Origin: Bryobacterales bacterium
GTDB taxonomy: Bacteria > Acidobacteriota > Terriglobia > Bryobacterales > Bryobacteraceae
Direction: 5' to 3'
NCBI GenBank assembly: GCA_003135055.1
Contig: PLDF01000223.1
Span: 1 to 39,899 of the forward strand
DNA: 39,899 nucleotides
Shown here: positions 1 to 8,864 of the stretch, piece by piece
How positions within the stretch are numbered: position 1 is the stretch's first letter
How the letters are laid out: each line of letters opens with the position of its first letter
Program-made: the position numbers and the translations under genes
The notes under the pieces: generated by a model
What the model saw: only the letters and a program-made list of their open reading frames with translations
What the model was told of the DNA's origin: nothing
The model's database searches: none

Positions 1-196
1 GCGTGTTTTGGACAGCAGTGATATTGCATTGCCAGCACCGCGGAAAGCTACGCCTCTTCAGAATCTGTGGGAAGGAGGAGCGATTCTCGAACATCATCAT
101 CGCTGCCAAAGCGCGCCCCAGCCTCGTTCAATCGAGGCAACAGTGTTCGTGCTGGCCAACGCCCAGGAATGACTTTACGTCGAACCTCACGGACGA

Positions 197-778
197 TCAA
201 TCAGGTTCACCCCTCGAACGTCTGTAAGTCTGCGCGACCCGCGCCAATTCACCTCGCAACACTGACCGCGCGCGGCTCAGGCGGGACATCACCGTTCCTA
301 GGGGAACGTCGAGTACTGCGCTTACTTCTTTGTAGGAGAACTCTTCCACATCCACCAATAGTAGAACTGCGCGAAAGTGGACCGGCAGTCGATCCAGCGC
401 AGCCAGGATTTCAGCGTCCGTAAGACTGTCGGGCACAGGCTCGGGTGCAACCAATTCCGAGGAAGCTTCGTTCGCACAGGTAAGCCACTTCAGTCGTTTT
501 CTCCGCTCGTGGCGGACCACGTTAAGCAGGATTCTAAACAGCCACGCCCGGCAGTTAGTCCCTCGTTGGTACCGATCAAACGTCTTCCAAGCCACAAGGT
601 AGGCTTCTTGCACTGCATCGTGTGCCTCGCCATGATCCAGCAGAAGCCGGGCTGCCGTTCGAAAGAGATCATTCAGATGCGGCATCGCCTCAGCTTCAAA
701 TTCCGCAAGCGCTTGCCCAGTTCGGATCCCGAGTACAGGTATCATTTGATACATGACCCGCAACTCCGTCCCTGCCAT
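197..778 (-). CDS. ECF-type RNA polymerase sigma factor
   Basis: This 193-residue protein is an extracytoplasmic-function sigma-70 factor, which directs RNA polymerase to a small regulon. Region 2 lies at about residues 30-95 and includes DAVQEAYLVAWKTF and the NCRAWLFRILLN stretch. Region 4 lies at about 122-178 and has the helix-turn-helix core EFSYKEVSAVLDVPLGTVMSR. The two are joined by a short linker, and regions 1 and 3 are absent, as is usual for this family. The ATG at 778 is preceded by a GGGAGGGC ribosome-binding site about seven bases upstream, which supports the start. No anti-sigma factor with a zinc-binding or membrane segment is visible on either side, so the controlling signal is unknown. 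The family call is secure; the ECF subgroup is not. Confidence 0.93.
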   Translation of the reverse strand: MAGTELRVMYQMIPVLGIRTGQALAEFEAEAMPHLNDLFRTAARLLLDHGEAHDAVQEAYLVAWKTFDRYQRGTNCRAWLFRILLNVVRHERRKRLKWLTCANEASSELVAPEPVPDSLTDAEILAALDRLPVHFRAVLLLVDVEEFSYKEVSAVLDVPLGTVMSRLSRARSVLRGELARVAQTYRRSRGEPD

Positions 779-858
779 GTATTCGCCCTCCCAATGGAAA
801 CATTCGTTTTGTCACTGGGTAAAGTTATGGTCAGAAAGTAGTGGGTCCGGAAATCAAG

Positions 859-1356
859 CTACATCGCCAATCCGCCGCAGAACCTCAGCTTGGAGGAAGC
901 CGCATTGGCCGAGCGCCTGGAATGCGTCATCAACGGCCAGGAACTATCGGCGGTCGGGCTGGACGACACCATCCTCATTCTCGGAGCCGCCCTATCGGCT
1001 GCCTGCACGCCGATCTTGCCAAGGTGCGCGGCGCCGCCAGGATGATTATGGTACACGTGCAAGAGCATCGGCTGGAAATGGCTAAGGCGTTCGCGGTTGA
1101 GGCCGTAATCGACGGCGCGCGCGAGGACGTGCTGGCGCGTGTGCTTGCAGGAGACCGGAACGAGGGAGCTTCGGTGGTGATTGCAGCGGCCGCTTCGGCG
1201 AAGGCCCAGGAGCAAGCTATCACGCTGGCCACCATACGTGGGCGCGTCAGTTTCTTCGGCGGGCTGCCCATGACCGCCCCGTGCGCATTCGTCAATTCCA
1301 ATCTGATCCATTACAGGGAGTTGTCCATCTCGGGCGCGTACGGCTCGATGCCGCGG
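859..1356 (+). pseudogene. Zinc-dependent alcohol/sorbitol dehydrogenase remnant
   Basis: Two reading frames together give the middle of a medium-chain zinc alcohol dehydrogenase (threonine/sorbitol dehydrogenase type). The first part, from about 860, reads NLSLEEAALAE, CVINGQELSAVGLDDT and LILGA. The second continues in another frame with GCLHADLAKVRGA, the Rossmann NAD-binding segment, then VSFFGGLP and LSISGAYGSMPR. The shift is explained by one lost base near 985-995 inside the glycine-rich GxGPIG loop. The catalytic zinc-binding N-terminal third is missing, and homology stops abruptly at about 1356, where an integrase fragment begins on the opposite strand. The gene is dead. The family assignment is from remembered conserved motifs. 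Confidence 0.8.
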
Positions 1357-1577
1357 CTGCGAAATATTCCAGAAAGTGCTCCGCCGCCTTTTCGCCGGCA
1401 TCGGCAATCATGCCGGGGACGGAAATAGCTCCGAACCGGGCGGGCGGGAGCGGGGAGGGGAGTTGACCGACACCTGCGCGAAGCGGAGAATCGCGGGCGA
1501 CATCGGCCACTTCCGCGTAGGGATCTTCCAGGTTGTCGCCGTCCGGTGGCGAAACGTTCGCTCCCGGTAGAAGGCAT
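1356..1577 (-). pseudogene. Tyrosine recombinase N-terminal remnant
   Basis: Reading the minus strand from the open frame near 1577 to about 1356 gives a segment with SVPGMIADAGEKAAEHFLEYFAA. This resembles the start of the SAM-like core-binding domain of phage-type tyrosine recombinases, just ahead of the usual 'NTRRAYARA' helix. The match stops at about 1356, the same base where the dehydrogenase remnant ends on the plus strand, so the rest of the integrase was lost in a rearrangement. No catalytic residues remain. A GTG at 1510 could start a 72-residue peptide, but nothing suggests it is functional. Confidence 0.55.
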
Positions 1578-1792
1578 CACCTGCGTTGGCGTTAGCCCAG
1601 AGGAACAAGAGTCGCGGTTGCCTCGTGACACGGAAGAATCATCAGGACTCAGAAAGCACCATGCGAACACCGGCCTCATCATGGATTACAAACGGCCGTA
1701 ACAAATTCGTGCATGGCAACGAAACATCGTTTGGTGGCCGCTACACCGCTGGCTTATGCCACCAACCACCAGAACCCGGTTGGGCGTGGGGC

Positions 1793-2532
1793 ATGATCCT
1801 AACTGCTGACGCGAAAAAAACCGCCTATTTGCTGCACTTTCCGATGCCGAGTTGGCACGTTGGCTGCCATTTCTCGAACCCGTGGACCTGCCGCCCGGAA
1901 AAGTTCTCCACGAATCCTCTAGCAACCTGACCCACTTGTACTTCCCGACGACTTCGATCATTTCGTTGCTTTGCATTCTGAAAGATGGAGACTCGAATGA
2001 GATTGCCGTGGTCGGGAACGAGGGCGTTGTAGGCATTTCACTGCTCATGGGAGGACTTTCGACGCCAAGCCGCGCGGAAGTGCAAAGCGCCGGCCAAGGT
2101 TTTCGAGTGAAGGCCGACCTGTTAATGCACGAGTTCAATCAGTCCTCTTCGGTGCGGCACTTTCTGCTGCGGTATATCCAGGCCCTCATCACCCAGATGG
2201 CCCAGATGGCGGCGTGCTATCGCCATCACTCGCTCGATCAGCAGCTATGCCGGTGGTTACTGTTAAGACTGGATCGCCTCAATTCTAATCAGCTCGTCGC
2301 AACGCAGGAGCTGATTGCCAATCTGCTCGGCGTGCGCCGCGAAGGCGTTACCGAAGCAGCCCTACGATTGCAACGGGCTGGTTTGATCCGCTACCGACGC
2401 GGCCGAATCACAGTTCTTGATCGCAACGCACTCGAACGACGCGTTTGCGAATGCTATGCGGTCGTTAAAGAGGAATACGACCGGCTGCTTCCTGCAAAAT
2501 GTGAGGCTCCTCATTGCAGAGCAGAGGCCTAA
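1793..2532 (+). CDS. Crp/Fnr family transcriptional regulator, frameshifted in an A7 run
   Basis: The protein has an N-terminal cyclic-nucleotide-binding-like beta-roll (LPPGKVLHES, ISLLCILKDGDSNEIAVVGNEGVVG) and a C-terminal winged helix-turn-helix (TQELIANLLGVRREGVTEAALRLQ), so it is a Crp/Fnr-type DNA-binding regulator. The frame open from 1810 lacks an ATG or GTG near its beginning. The first start in frame is TTG 1852, which would cut off the conserved residues REKNRLFAALSDAELARW. An ATG at 1793 (MILTADAKK) joins this frame if one A is added to the seven-A run at 1814-1820. The classic cAMP-contact residues are not evident. It lies 277 bases upstream of the cytochrome c peroxidase gene on the same strand and may control it, which is inference. 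Confidence 0.85.
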
Positions 2533-2809
2533 ACTGTGCCCAGTAAGCGATGGTTCTGGCGTCAGAACGATTCGGCCTCGACTGTGAGCAGGGGAGGAAC
2601 ATACCTGAGTCTAACTTTCTCTAACTAAGAGCCGCCTGACTGTGTGCGGCAGCGAACAGACCCGCGATTTACACCAGAGTAGTGTTGCTCAAGGGGCAAT
2701 CGTGCTTCTGGAAACGTTTGAGAGCGAGGCACGATCCAATTGGCAACTTAGGCGTGCAGTAAAGCCCGGATCCAAGTGCATTATCAAGAACGAACTGAAA
2801 GGGTACAAC

Positions 2810-5164
2810 ATGAATAATGAAAGAGGGCGAGCCGCACTGTCGGTCTATCAACCTGCCCAGTCGGCTTACCAACAAGGTGACACGGCTAGGTTGAAGCCGG
2901 CTAATCTGCGGACGTTTCTAGGGAAAGCGTCCGCCGCACTAGCCGTTTTCCTGTTGGGTGGCGGAATCGCCGCCGCTCAGGGCAACAGCCCCGTGCAATT
3001 GCGCCAGTTCATCGGCCAGCAGGTCGGCGGAATTGATAAATTGCAGGTTCCGGCGACGAATGCCGCTATTCCGGTGCCCCCGCCCCCGGCTGGGAACGTG
3101 GCCTATCGCTACGAGACCACCGAGGCGAAGCGCTACCTCGGAAAGCTGCTGTTCCATGACCCGATCCGCACCGCGCGAGTCGACATCAACCAAGGCCAGC
3201 CTAAGGACTTGCCGGTGGGGACCAGCTTCGGCGGAACGTTTGACGCCTCCGATCCCACTATCCGGGGCATCCTCCCCAAAGCGGGGAATTATTCCGCCAC
3301 CGTTATCCAGAATATCGTCACTGACACGAAACAGACTGGATCATGCGGCAGTTGCCACATCGGCGAGGCGGCGGGAAAGGCTGGTCAGCAGATCAACTTC
3401 AACGTAGGCGGCGAGGGTCGCGGCTACTTTGACGCGCAAGGCAACTTCTTTCCGCGCCGCCGGCCCCAGGAGGACCTCGCCGTGCTGCGCACCACTCCCC
3501 TCTACCCGGGCGACGTGCTGGTCGATGCGCTCCCGACCCTGACCGACATTTGGAACGACAACACCGGCCAGTACGGCTACCCCGCCGGCCTGGTGGTCAC
3601 CACGCCGGCCTACTACTACCACCTTTCGCCTGCGGACCAAGCCAGTGCGACGAACCAGACCCTGACAGCGACGGGCCGGCTTGACCAGCTCGACAGCGTG
3701 GCTCGCCTGTCCATGGGCATGGTCGGTTTCGCCTTCAGCAACCGCCTCCTCTTTGGCGGCTTCGCAGGGGAGCCGCAGTCCACGCCGGGTTCGCTCAACC
3801 CGTTCAACGACCCGGCCGGGGAGAACCTCACGCTGCTGCTCCTTGACGCCCACCGCATGCTTAACCTTCAGTCGGCAGCGCTCCTGAAGATCCCGGCTTT
3901 CGTGCAGCTGTTCCGGGATGCCTTCCCGCAGGAGGCCGCCCAGGCGGACGCCGCAAATGACCTTACGATCCTCGTGAACGACCAGACCGTGTTTCGGGCG
4001 ACGGCGACCTTCCTCCGCACTGTGGTCACCCGTAACACGCCATTCGACCACTTCCTGGCCGGGGATAACAATGCCTTAACGCCCTCTCAGGTGCGCGGAG
4101 CTCAGCTCTTCTTCACCCCCGCGACCGGCGGAGCCGGCGGAGCGGGTTGTTTCACCTGTCACAGCGGTCCGATGCTGAATAAGCAGTATAACGATCCGGA
4201 CGTCGCCGGGATCGGCACATTCGTCGAGGAGAATTTCTTCAACGTCGGAATCGGCGACCATCCGATCCAAGCACTCAACGCGCTGGCGAGAGGCCATATC
4301 GACCCCACCAAGCGGGGCGCGGATGGCTTCCCCTACCACGCCGAGGACAACGGGCGGCAGGAAATCACCCATAACCAAGCTGATGCCTTCGAGTTCCGCG
4401 CCTTGACCATGCGTCAACTCCGGGACGGGCGGAACTTCTTCCACAACGCCTCCTTCACTAACGTCCGCGATGTAGTGGAGTACTTCAACGCCGGTGTTCC
4501 TCAGGACCCCACAGCCGGCGCCGCGGCCACGCTGACGCCCCGCTTCACGAACCCTCGTGGGCCGGGATACCCGAACGGTCTGCCTCTTTCCGAACAGCAA
4601 GTCGACGATCTCACCGACTTCCTGGAAAATGCTCTATACGACCCTGCGTTGGTGACCTACGATCCCAATTCCTCCACCGATACGTTCCAGCCGAACGTAC
4701 ACGACCTCACCTACTCGAAGTACCGCCCGGACCTCGCCGCGTTGGGAGCGAAGGACGGTTTCGTGCCCAGCGGCCTGGCGACCGATTCAAATGACCCCTT
4801 GACGCGCCGCGACGAGGGCCTAGAATTCCTGGACGTAACCTTCGGAACTAGAATTGAACGGGTCAGCTCCAGCAGCCAGGGCTCCTTCCAGACGGATAAC
4901 TATACCATCACGAACAGCAGCACGTCGGTGGTGGATACTAACCTCCTCATCGTAGTGAAAGGGCTCGCCGCAGGAATCCAGTTGCAGAATGCCAGCGGGA
5001 CCACGAGCACCGGCAATCCGTATATTCGCGTTTTCTTGACGAATGGGGTACTCCAACCTGGCCAGAACATCGCCCAGGCGTTGATCTTCAAGCGTCCGGG
5101 CGGCAACAACGCGCCGGCGGTAAGTTACTCTATCGATCTCCTCTCGGGGCAGGGTAACCCATAA
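2810..5164 (+). CDS. Exported di-heme cytochrome c peroxidase-like protein
   Basis: This 784-residue protein belongs to the di-heme cytochrome c peroxidase/MauG superfamily, which reduces peroxide or oxidises substrates in the periplasm. Two c-type heme motifs are visible, CGSCH (C179, C182, H183) and CFTCH (C447, C450, H451). Between and around them are family segments such as KRYLGKLLFHD near the N-terminus and LTMRQLRDGRNFFHNASF after the second heme. A hydrophobic signal segment lies at about 36-56 after an unusually long N-region, with likely cleavage after AAA. The last 100 or so residues look like a separate beta-sandwich domain (TITNSSTSVV, LQPGQNIAQ). The protein is about twice the length of classical peroxidases. 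ATG 2810 has a GAAAGGG site upstream, so longer forms from GTG 2642 are unlikely. Confidence 0.88.
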   Translation: MNNERGRAALSVYQPAQSAYQQGDTARLKPANLRTFLGKASAALAVFLLGGGIAAAQGNSPVQLRQFIGQQVGGIDKLQVPATNAAIPVPPPPAGNVAYRYETTEAKRYLGKLLFHDPIRTARVDINQGQPKDLPVGTSFGGTFDASDPTIRGILPKAGNYSATVIQNIVTDTKQTGSCGSCHIGEAAGKAGQQINFNVGGEGRGYFDAQGNFFPRRRPQEDLAVLRTTPLYPGDVLVDALPTLTDIWNDNTGQYGYPAGLVVTTPAYYYHLSPADQASATNQTLTATGRLDQLDSVARLSMGMVGFAFSNRLLFGGFAGEPQSTPGSLNPFNDPAGENLTLLLLDAHRMLNLQSAALLKIPAFVQLFRDAFPQEAAQADAANDLTILVNDQTVFRATATFLRTVVTRNTPFDHFLAGDNNALTPSQVRGAQLFFTPATGGAGGAGCFTCHSGPMLNKQYNDPDVAGIGTFVEENFFNVGIGDHPIQALNALARGHIDPTKRGADGFPYHAEDNGRQEITHNQADAFEFRALTMRQLRDGRNFFHNASFTNVRDVVEYFNAGVPQDPTAGAAATLTPRFTNPRGPGYPNGLPLSEQQVDDLTDFLENALYDPALVTYDPNSSTDTFQPNVHDLTYSKYRPDLAALGAKDGFVPSGLATDSNDPLTRRDEGLEFLDVTFGTRIERVSSSSQGSFQTDNYTITNSSTSVVDTNLLIVVKGLAAGIQLQNASGTTSTGNPYIRVFLTNGVLQPGQNIAQALIFKRPGGNNAPAVSYSIDLLSGQGNP

Positions 5165-5367
5165 GTCGCGTTACACGCTCAGAAAGTCTCTGCAGCACAA
5201 GGGCGGGCCAAGCCTAGGCCCGCCTTAAACCAACCCGCTTCGAGGGCGCTTCAATTTCGGTGAGTCGCTAGCCGAACGTCTGGCCCACTCCTGGCGGGGA
5301 TCACATTGGCCGAACATAACCTTAATTCCCCGTGAGAGTATTACGAAACGCGAAAAATAGATCGAGC

Positions 5368-5887
5368 ATGACCTTTCCGCTACTTGCGCTTACGCTAGCT
5401 GCGCAAGTAGCGCCTCACGTTTACGCCCAGGCGGCTGACGAACACGCCGTCTTTGCAATGACGAATTCGGTCGAAGGCCAAAAATAATTGCCTATTCTCC
5501 TGTCGCCGACGGTTCGTTAATCGAAAGCAAGCATTTGCCACAGGCGGACGCGGCAGTGGCGGGACGACGGATCCGCTCGGTTCACAAGGTTCACTGACCC
5601 TCAGTCAGGACCACTCTCTGCTGTTCGCAGTGAACGCGGGTACCGGCGACATCTCCGTTTTCCGCGTCAAGGGCGCAAACTTGGCGCTTGTCCAGGTTGT
5701 CCCCTCCGGCGGCAGCGCACCCGTAGCGATCGCCCAGCAGGGAAATCTGGTATACGTAATCAATTTTGCCGGTAACAGTAATGTCGTCGGCTTTAATTTG
5801 GATGAAGACGGCCGTCTGGTCGGGATTCCGAACTCCATTCGTTACTTGAGCGCCACCAACACTGGTTCCTCGTCCTTAGCGACCTAA
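5368..5887 (+). pseudogene. Beta-propeller lactonase-family remnant
   Basis: The fragment begins with a possible signal peptide at ATG 5368 (MTFPLLALTLAAQVAPHVYAQ), followed by HAVFAMTNSVEG and a TAA stop near 5485. Other frames then continue the same protein: IIAYS, ADGSL, and finally DPLGSQGSLTLSQDHSLLFAVNAGTGDISVF and VVPSGGSAPVAIAQQGNLVYVINFAGNSNVVGF. These are blades of the 6-phosphogluconolactonase-like seven-bladed propeller (the YVTN/lactonase style). At least two frameshifts are needed, and the gene stops after about two blades of the expected seven. The C-terminal two thirds are missing, replaced by an NmrA-like fragment. Confidence 0.72.
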
Positions 5888-5888
5888 A

Positions 5889-6262
5889 GACGCCGACCTG
5901 CGCCATCCGCGACATTGCGAGCACCGCCGCCAAGCTTCTGCTCGATCCATCCTGGAAGGGGCAGAGCAGCATCCCAGTGCTCGGACCCCGGACTTGTCGT
6001 TTAACGACATGGGCAGATCATATCCGAGGTGCTGGACAGATCAGTACGCTGACCAGCAAATTCCATTCGATGCCTTCAAAGCCAGACTCATCGGATTAGG
6101 CACGTCCGAGCCAATGGCCAAAGGGATGGTCGACATGATGGCGGCCAAGAACGAGGGCCTTGACAATATGGAGCCGCGCACGCCACAGTCCACTACTCCT
6201 ACGAGCTTCCGCCTCTGGTGCGTGGAGGTGCTGAAGCCCGCGTTGTCCCGCATCGACTGAGC
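5889..6262 (+). pseudogene. NmrA-like NAD(P)-binding protein, C-terminal remnant
   Basis: Pieces in different frames spell the C-terminal half of an NmrA-type atypical SDR protein: IRDIASTAAKLLLDPSWKGQ and IPVLGP, then LSFNDMG after a shift near 5990, and then IPFDAFKARLIGLGTSEPMAKGMVDMMAAKNEG and CVEVLKPAL at the end. Two compensating shifts also affect the segment just after NDMG (about 6010-6055), since the shifted reading gives a sensible IISEVLDRSVR. The Rossmann N-terminus is gone. The segment starts directly after the truncated lactonase, so a deletion probably joined the two. Confidence 0.65.
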
Positions 6263-6269
6263 CGAGAAG

Positions 6270-6560
6270 GTCACTCACTACTAGAAGATGCCGCGGGGAG
6301 GCTGCAAGACGGCCTCGACCAACGCAGACATGCCGACACCATCAGCGGAGTGTCCTGGCAGAAAGCTTTCGCCGAAATCTCGCAAGAATCGGGTTACGGC
6401 CCGAATGAAGCGAGACGCAGGGCCGAAGACGCCATCATGCGGATTGAAGGCTCGCTGGTGTTAAGCCGGGTTCTTAATGATTCCAAGCCGTTTCACCGGG
6501 CGCTGGATGAACTGGGCAGTACTTTGCTCCAACTGGTGGTCGAGCTATCCGGATTGACAA
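6270..6560 (+). pseudogene. TetR/AcrR-family regulator, C-terminal remnant
   Basis: The reading frame through this stretch contains RRRAEDAIMRIEGSLVLSRVLNDSKPFHRAL. This fits the last helices of the ligand-binding domain in TetR-type regulators, where an 'A.D....IQGALVLAR' helix is typical. No DNA-binding helix-turn-helix is present upstream; instead the frame runs into the NmrA-like remnant. The fragment then drifts into unrelated sequence after about 6540. It is most simply a truncated and dead regulator gene that may once have stood next to the NmrA-like gene. The assignment is moderate because only about 80 residues remain. Confidence 0.5.
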
Positions 6561-6846
6561 TCACTTCGCCCAAGACGCGGTCCACGGCCAGCAGGTCGCC
6601 CGCGTGAATATGCGCCGGGGCCCCGGAGGCGCCTCCCCAAGGCCTTGAATCTTCATGCCTGCGCGGCTCGAAGATCATCTGGCGAAGTATGATGTCGAGA
6701 TCGCGGCCGCAGCGAAGGTGTAATTGGGGTGACCTCAAGATTCGGATTTTTACGTACGCCAAGGTTCAAAGTGGGTTGATTCTGTAGACTTTGCTCGCCG
6801 GCAGGAACTCCGGCGACAATCGCCCGTTTATGCTGCGAGCGGCGGC

Positions 6847-7302
6847 CTAACCGCGCGCCTTCGGGCTCGAGCGCGTTTGCTTTGCGCGCCGGCCAGACGA
6901 AAGGTGGCGAGCGTCAGTTACCATCGCTTTCAGTTCGCGAAAGGCAAGATCAAGACGCTCGCCGAGACTAAAAGCGGGATCCTCGAGCCAGGAGACCGTG
7001 GCGTAAACGAACGCAGCCATGCCGGTGCGTGCTGCGAGAACAGCTTGCTGTTCCGCGACACCTCGCGCCTTCAATGCTGCTGTCAGTGTATCGGCCAGCG
7101 CGGCCATTTTCGCCAACTCACGTTCTTGAAGCGCGGGAGTGTTGGTGATGACTTCGTGCCGGGGCGCGGAAAATGGCCGATTGTCTTCAATCACGGGATG
7201 GACCGACCGAAACGCTCGATACAGTGTGTCGATTGGACCGAGATCGTCGGGCGCGTTAGCTATAGAAGCAGCCAAGGCTTCTCGTAGCCTACTTGCGGGT
7301 GC
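6847..7302 (-). pseudogene. TetR-like regulator C-terminal fragment lacking the DNA-binding domain
   Basis: The frame is open from a TAA at 7303-7305 down to 6847 and encodes about 150 residues. Its helical content, and segments such as IDTLYRAFRSVHPVIEDN, LAKMAALADTLTAALKARG and LAARTGMAAFVYATVSWLED, look like the C-terminal ligand-binding half of a TetR/AcrR-family repressor. The only starts are internal TTG codons (7275), and no helix-turn-helix is encoded upstream in any frame. The gene is therefore probably N-terminally truncated. A small free-standing ligand-binding domain is possible but unlikely. It faces away from the other TetR fragment at 6270-6560. Confidence 0.55.
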
Positions 7303-7392
7303 TTAGTCGTGTGATGGCGGAACGAGCGGATCTGAATGGGTGTGTTGCTCCAAAATGGTGCCGGGCAGTCGTGGCAGCAGGAGGGCAACCGG

Positions 7393-8366
7393 CTATATCG
7401 TGCCCTCAAACAGAAAGCTGCGCAGAGTGCTATGCGGCGTCCACAAGGCGTTCTGCGCCTGGGTGAAATGCCTGCAACTTGTGACGATCTTTTCTGCGTC
7501 GCCGATGCGGATGAAGTTTTCGTGAATCTCAGTTCGCACCCGGAGTGCTTCTTCGGAAACTCCCGAGGTGGACAGAAGGATCGCGCCCCGGCGTCCTTCG
7601 CGAAGCGAGGTCTCCAGAGTTTTTTCGACGACTTGACGCCCTACCTTCCGGCCCAACCAGTGCTCAATCTCGATGTTGTACCAGTGGACGTCGTCCACTT
7701 GAATTTCACAAGCTAGAATGTCCCTGCCGCCGTCTTTGCTGCTTGGAGTCAAGTGAACGTGAAATCCCAAGCCCTGGAGAATGCGATGAAAGATCCGCTA
7801 CATTTCGAGCCAGTGGATTTCGTGAAGCGCGATCTGCTCCTCCGCTATTCCTTCGATCAGTTTGTCGAGAAGATCAATAACCAGAACGACGGCCCGTTGC
7901 TGCTGACGGTTTATGTACGATTCGAAGACCTTCGTCGCGTATTCCTGGAGCGTGTCGAAGTCCAAGAACGAGATGTAGCCTTTATACGAAGCGAGCAGCC
8001 TGTTGAGCGCCGGAGGCAAGGATAGTCTCGCAAGATCAGGAGCCGCTCACGGAATTCGCCATTCTTACCCCGATCAGCCCATTCCAAGGCGAATTTCGGG
8101 ACCGTAGATTCTTTTTTTTCGGATTGGGACTGGTAGGCGAAATCGACGCACACTTCCGGTTTTCGAAGGTCGAGATCGATGAGGAGAAATGGGAACTGCT
8201 TTTCATGTACCGTTTGGAAGTTTCGCACCTCCATGCCTTCACGGAAGAAGATCCGCTGAAGAACCGGAAACAGGTGGGATTCGACCGTTCCGTTAAGCTG
8301 CGACGGGTATTGTTGCAAGTACGCGATGTAGCGCCGGATCTGATCAAGCTCGAACGCCGGTCTCAT
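7393..8366 (-). pseudogene. Mrr-like restriction endonuclease, broken
   Basis: Three segments make one protein. From ATG 8366 an N-terminal region (DQIRRYIAYLQQYPSQLNGTV) runs to about 8025, where a frameshift leads to LPPALNRLLASYKGYISFLDF. This ends in a TAG at 7798-7800. The same frame then continues with a PD-(D/E)XK nuclease domain of the Mrr type: GFHVHLTPSSKDGGRDILACE and NIEIEHWLGRKVGRQVVEK. In Mrr nucleases the second acidic residue is followed by x-Lys; here IEIEHW carries Glu at the place of the expected Lys. So there is one frameshift, one nonsense codon and a probable active-site substitution. Mrr-family enzymes cut modified or foreign DNA, but this copy cannot be active as read. 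Confidence 0.75.
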
Positions 8367-8387
8367 ATTCCGCTCCGCATTGCCGAC

Positions 8388-8567
8388 CTACGCCCGCGGC
8401 AAACCGACGATGAGGGCCCGGCAGCGTTCGTACAGGTAAGGGGAATCGCTTTGATCGTCGTCAAGAATTTGATGGCACAACGTCCAGCGCATCTGAAGCC
8501 CCCAATGCGCGCGATGTGCCGGCATTGCGAGAAACACACCGGGAAACCCTTCAATAGCTGAGAGAAG
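8388..8567 (-). pseudogene. Short unrecognised fragment upstream of the Mrr-like gene
   Basis: After a TAA near 8569 the minus strand has an open frame of about 60 codons that ends in TAG at 8388-8390, 22 bases before the Mrr-like start. It reads LSAIEGFPGVFLAMPAHRAHWGLQ and SPYLYERCRALIVGLPRA, which looks like real protein rather than noise. It has no plausible start, so it is probably the 3' end of a gene once in an operon with the nuclease. I do not recognise the family. Confidence 0.35.
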
Positions 8568-8864
8568 TGGGCATTAAAGCACTGCGACCACCGCGAAAAG
8601 CGCGGCCCGGTCAATGACAAGACTACTGAGAAAAGTTCGATAATCGCCTACGAAGGGGAGCCACCTTTTGGCGTCAATAACTTAAAGCAAATTGCTCTGC
8701 GCGGTGTACAACTTTTGTACCGAGGCGTCTTGCTGTTCGCCTCGTGAGGCCACGGAAGTGGCTGACGCCGTTAGTTAGTAGCAATTCGTAAGCCATGGAT
8801 TTGATGGAATTCATGCTTGTGCCGCTATGCAAAAGAAAGAGGGCCGATACGACCAGAATCTGAG

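Noticed and set aside
2642..2809. Longer start (GTG 2642) for the cytochrome c peroxidase-like gene
   Set aside because: The extra 56 residues are not signal-like, and ATG 2810 has a well-placed GAAAGGG ribosome-binding site.
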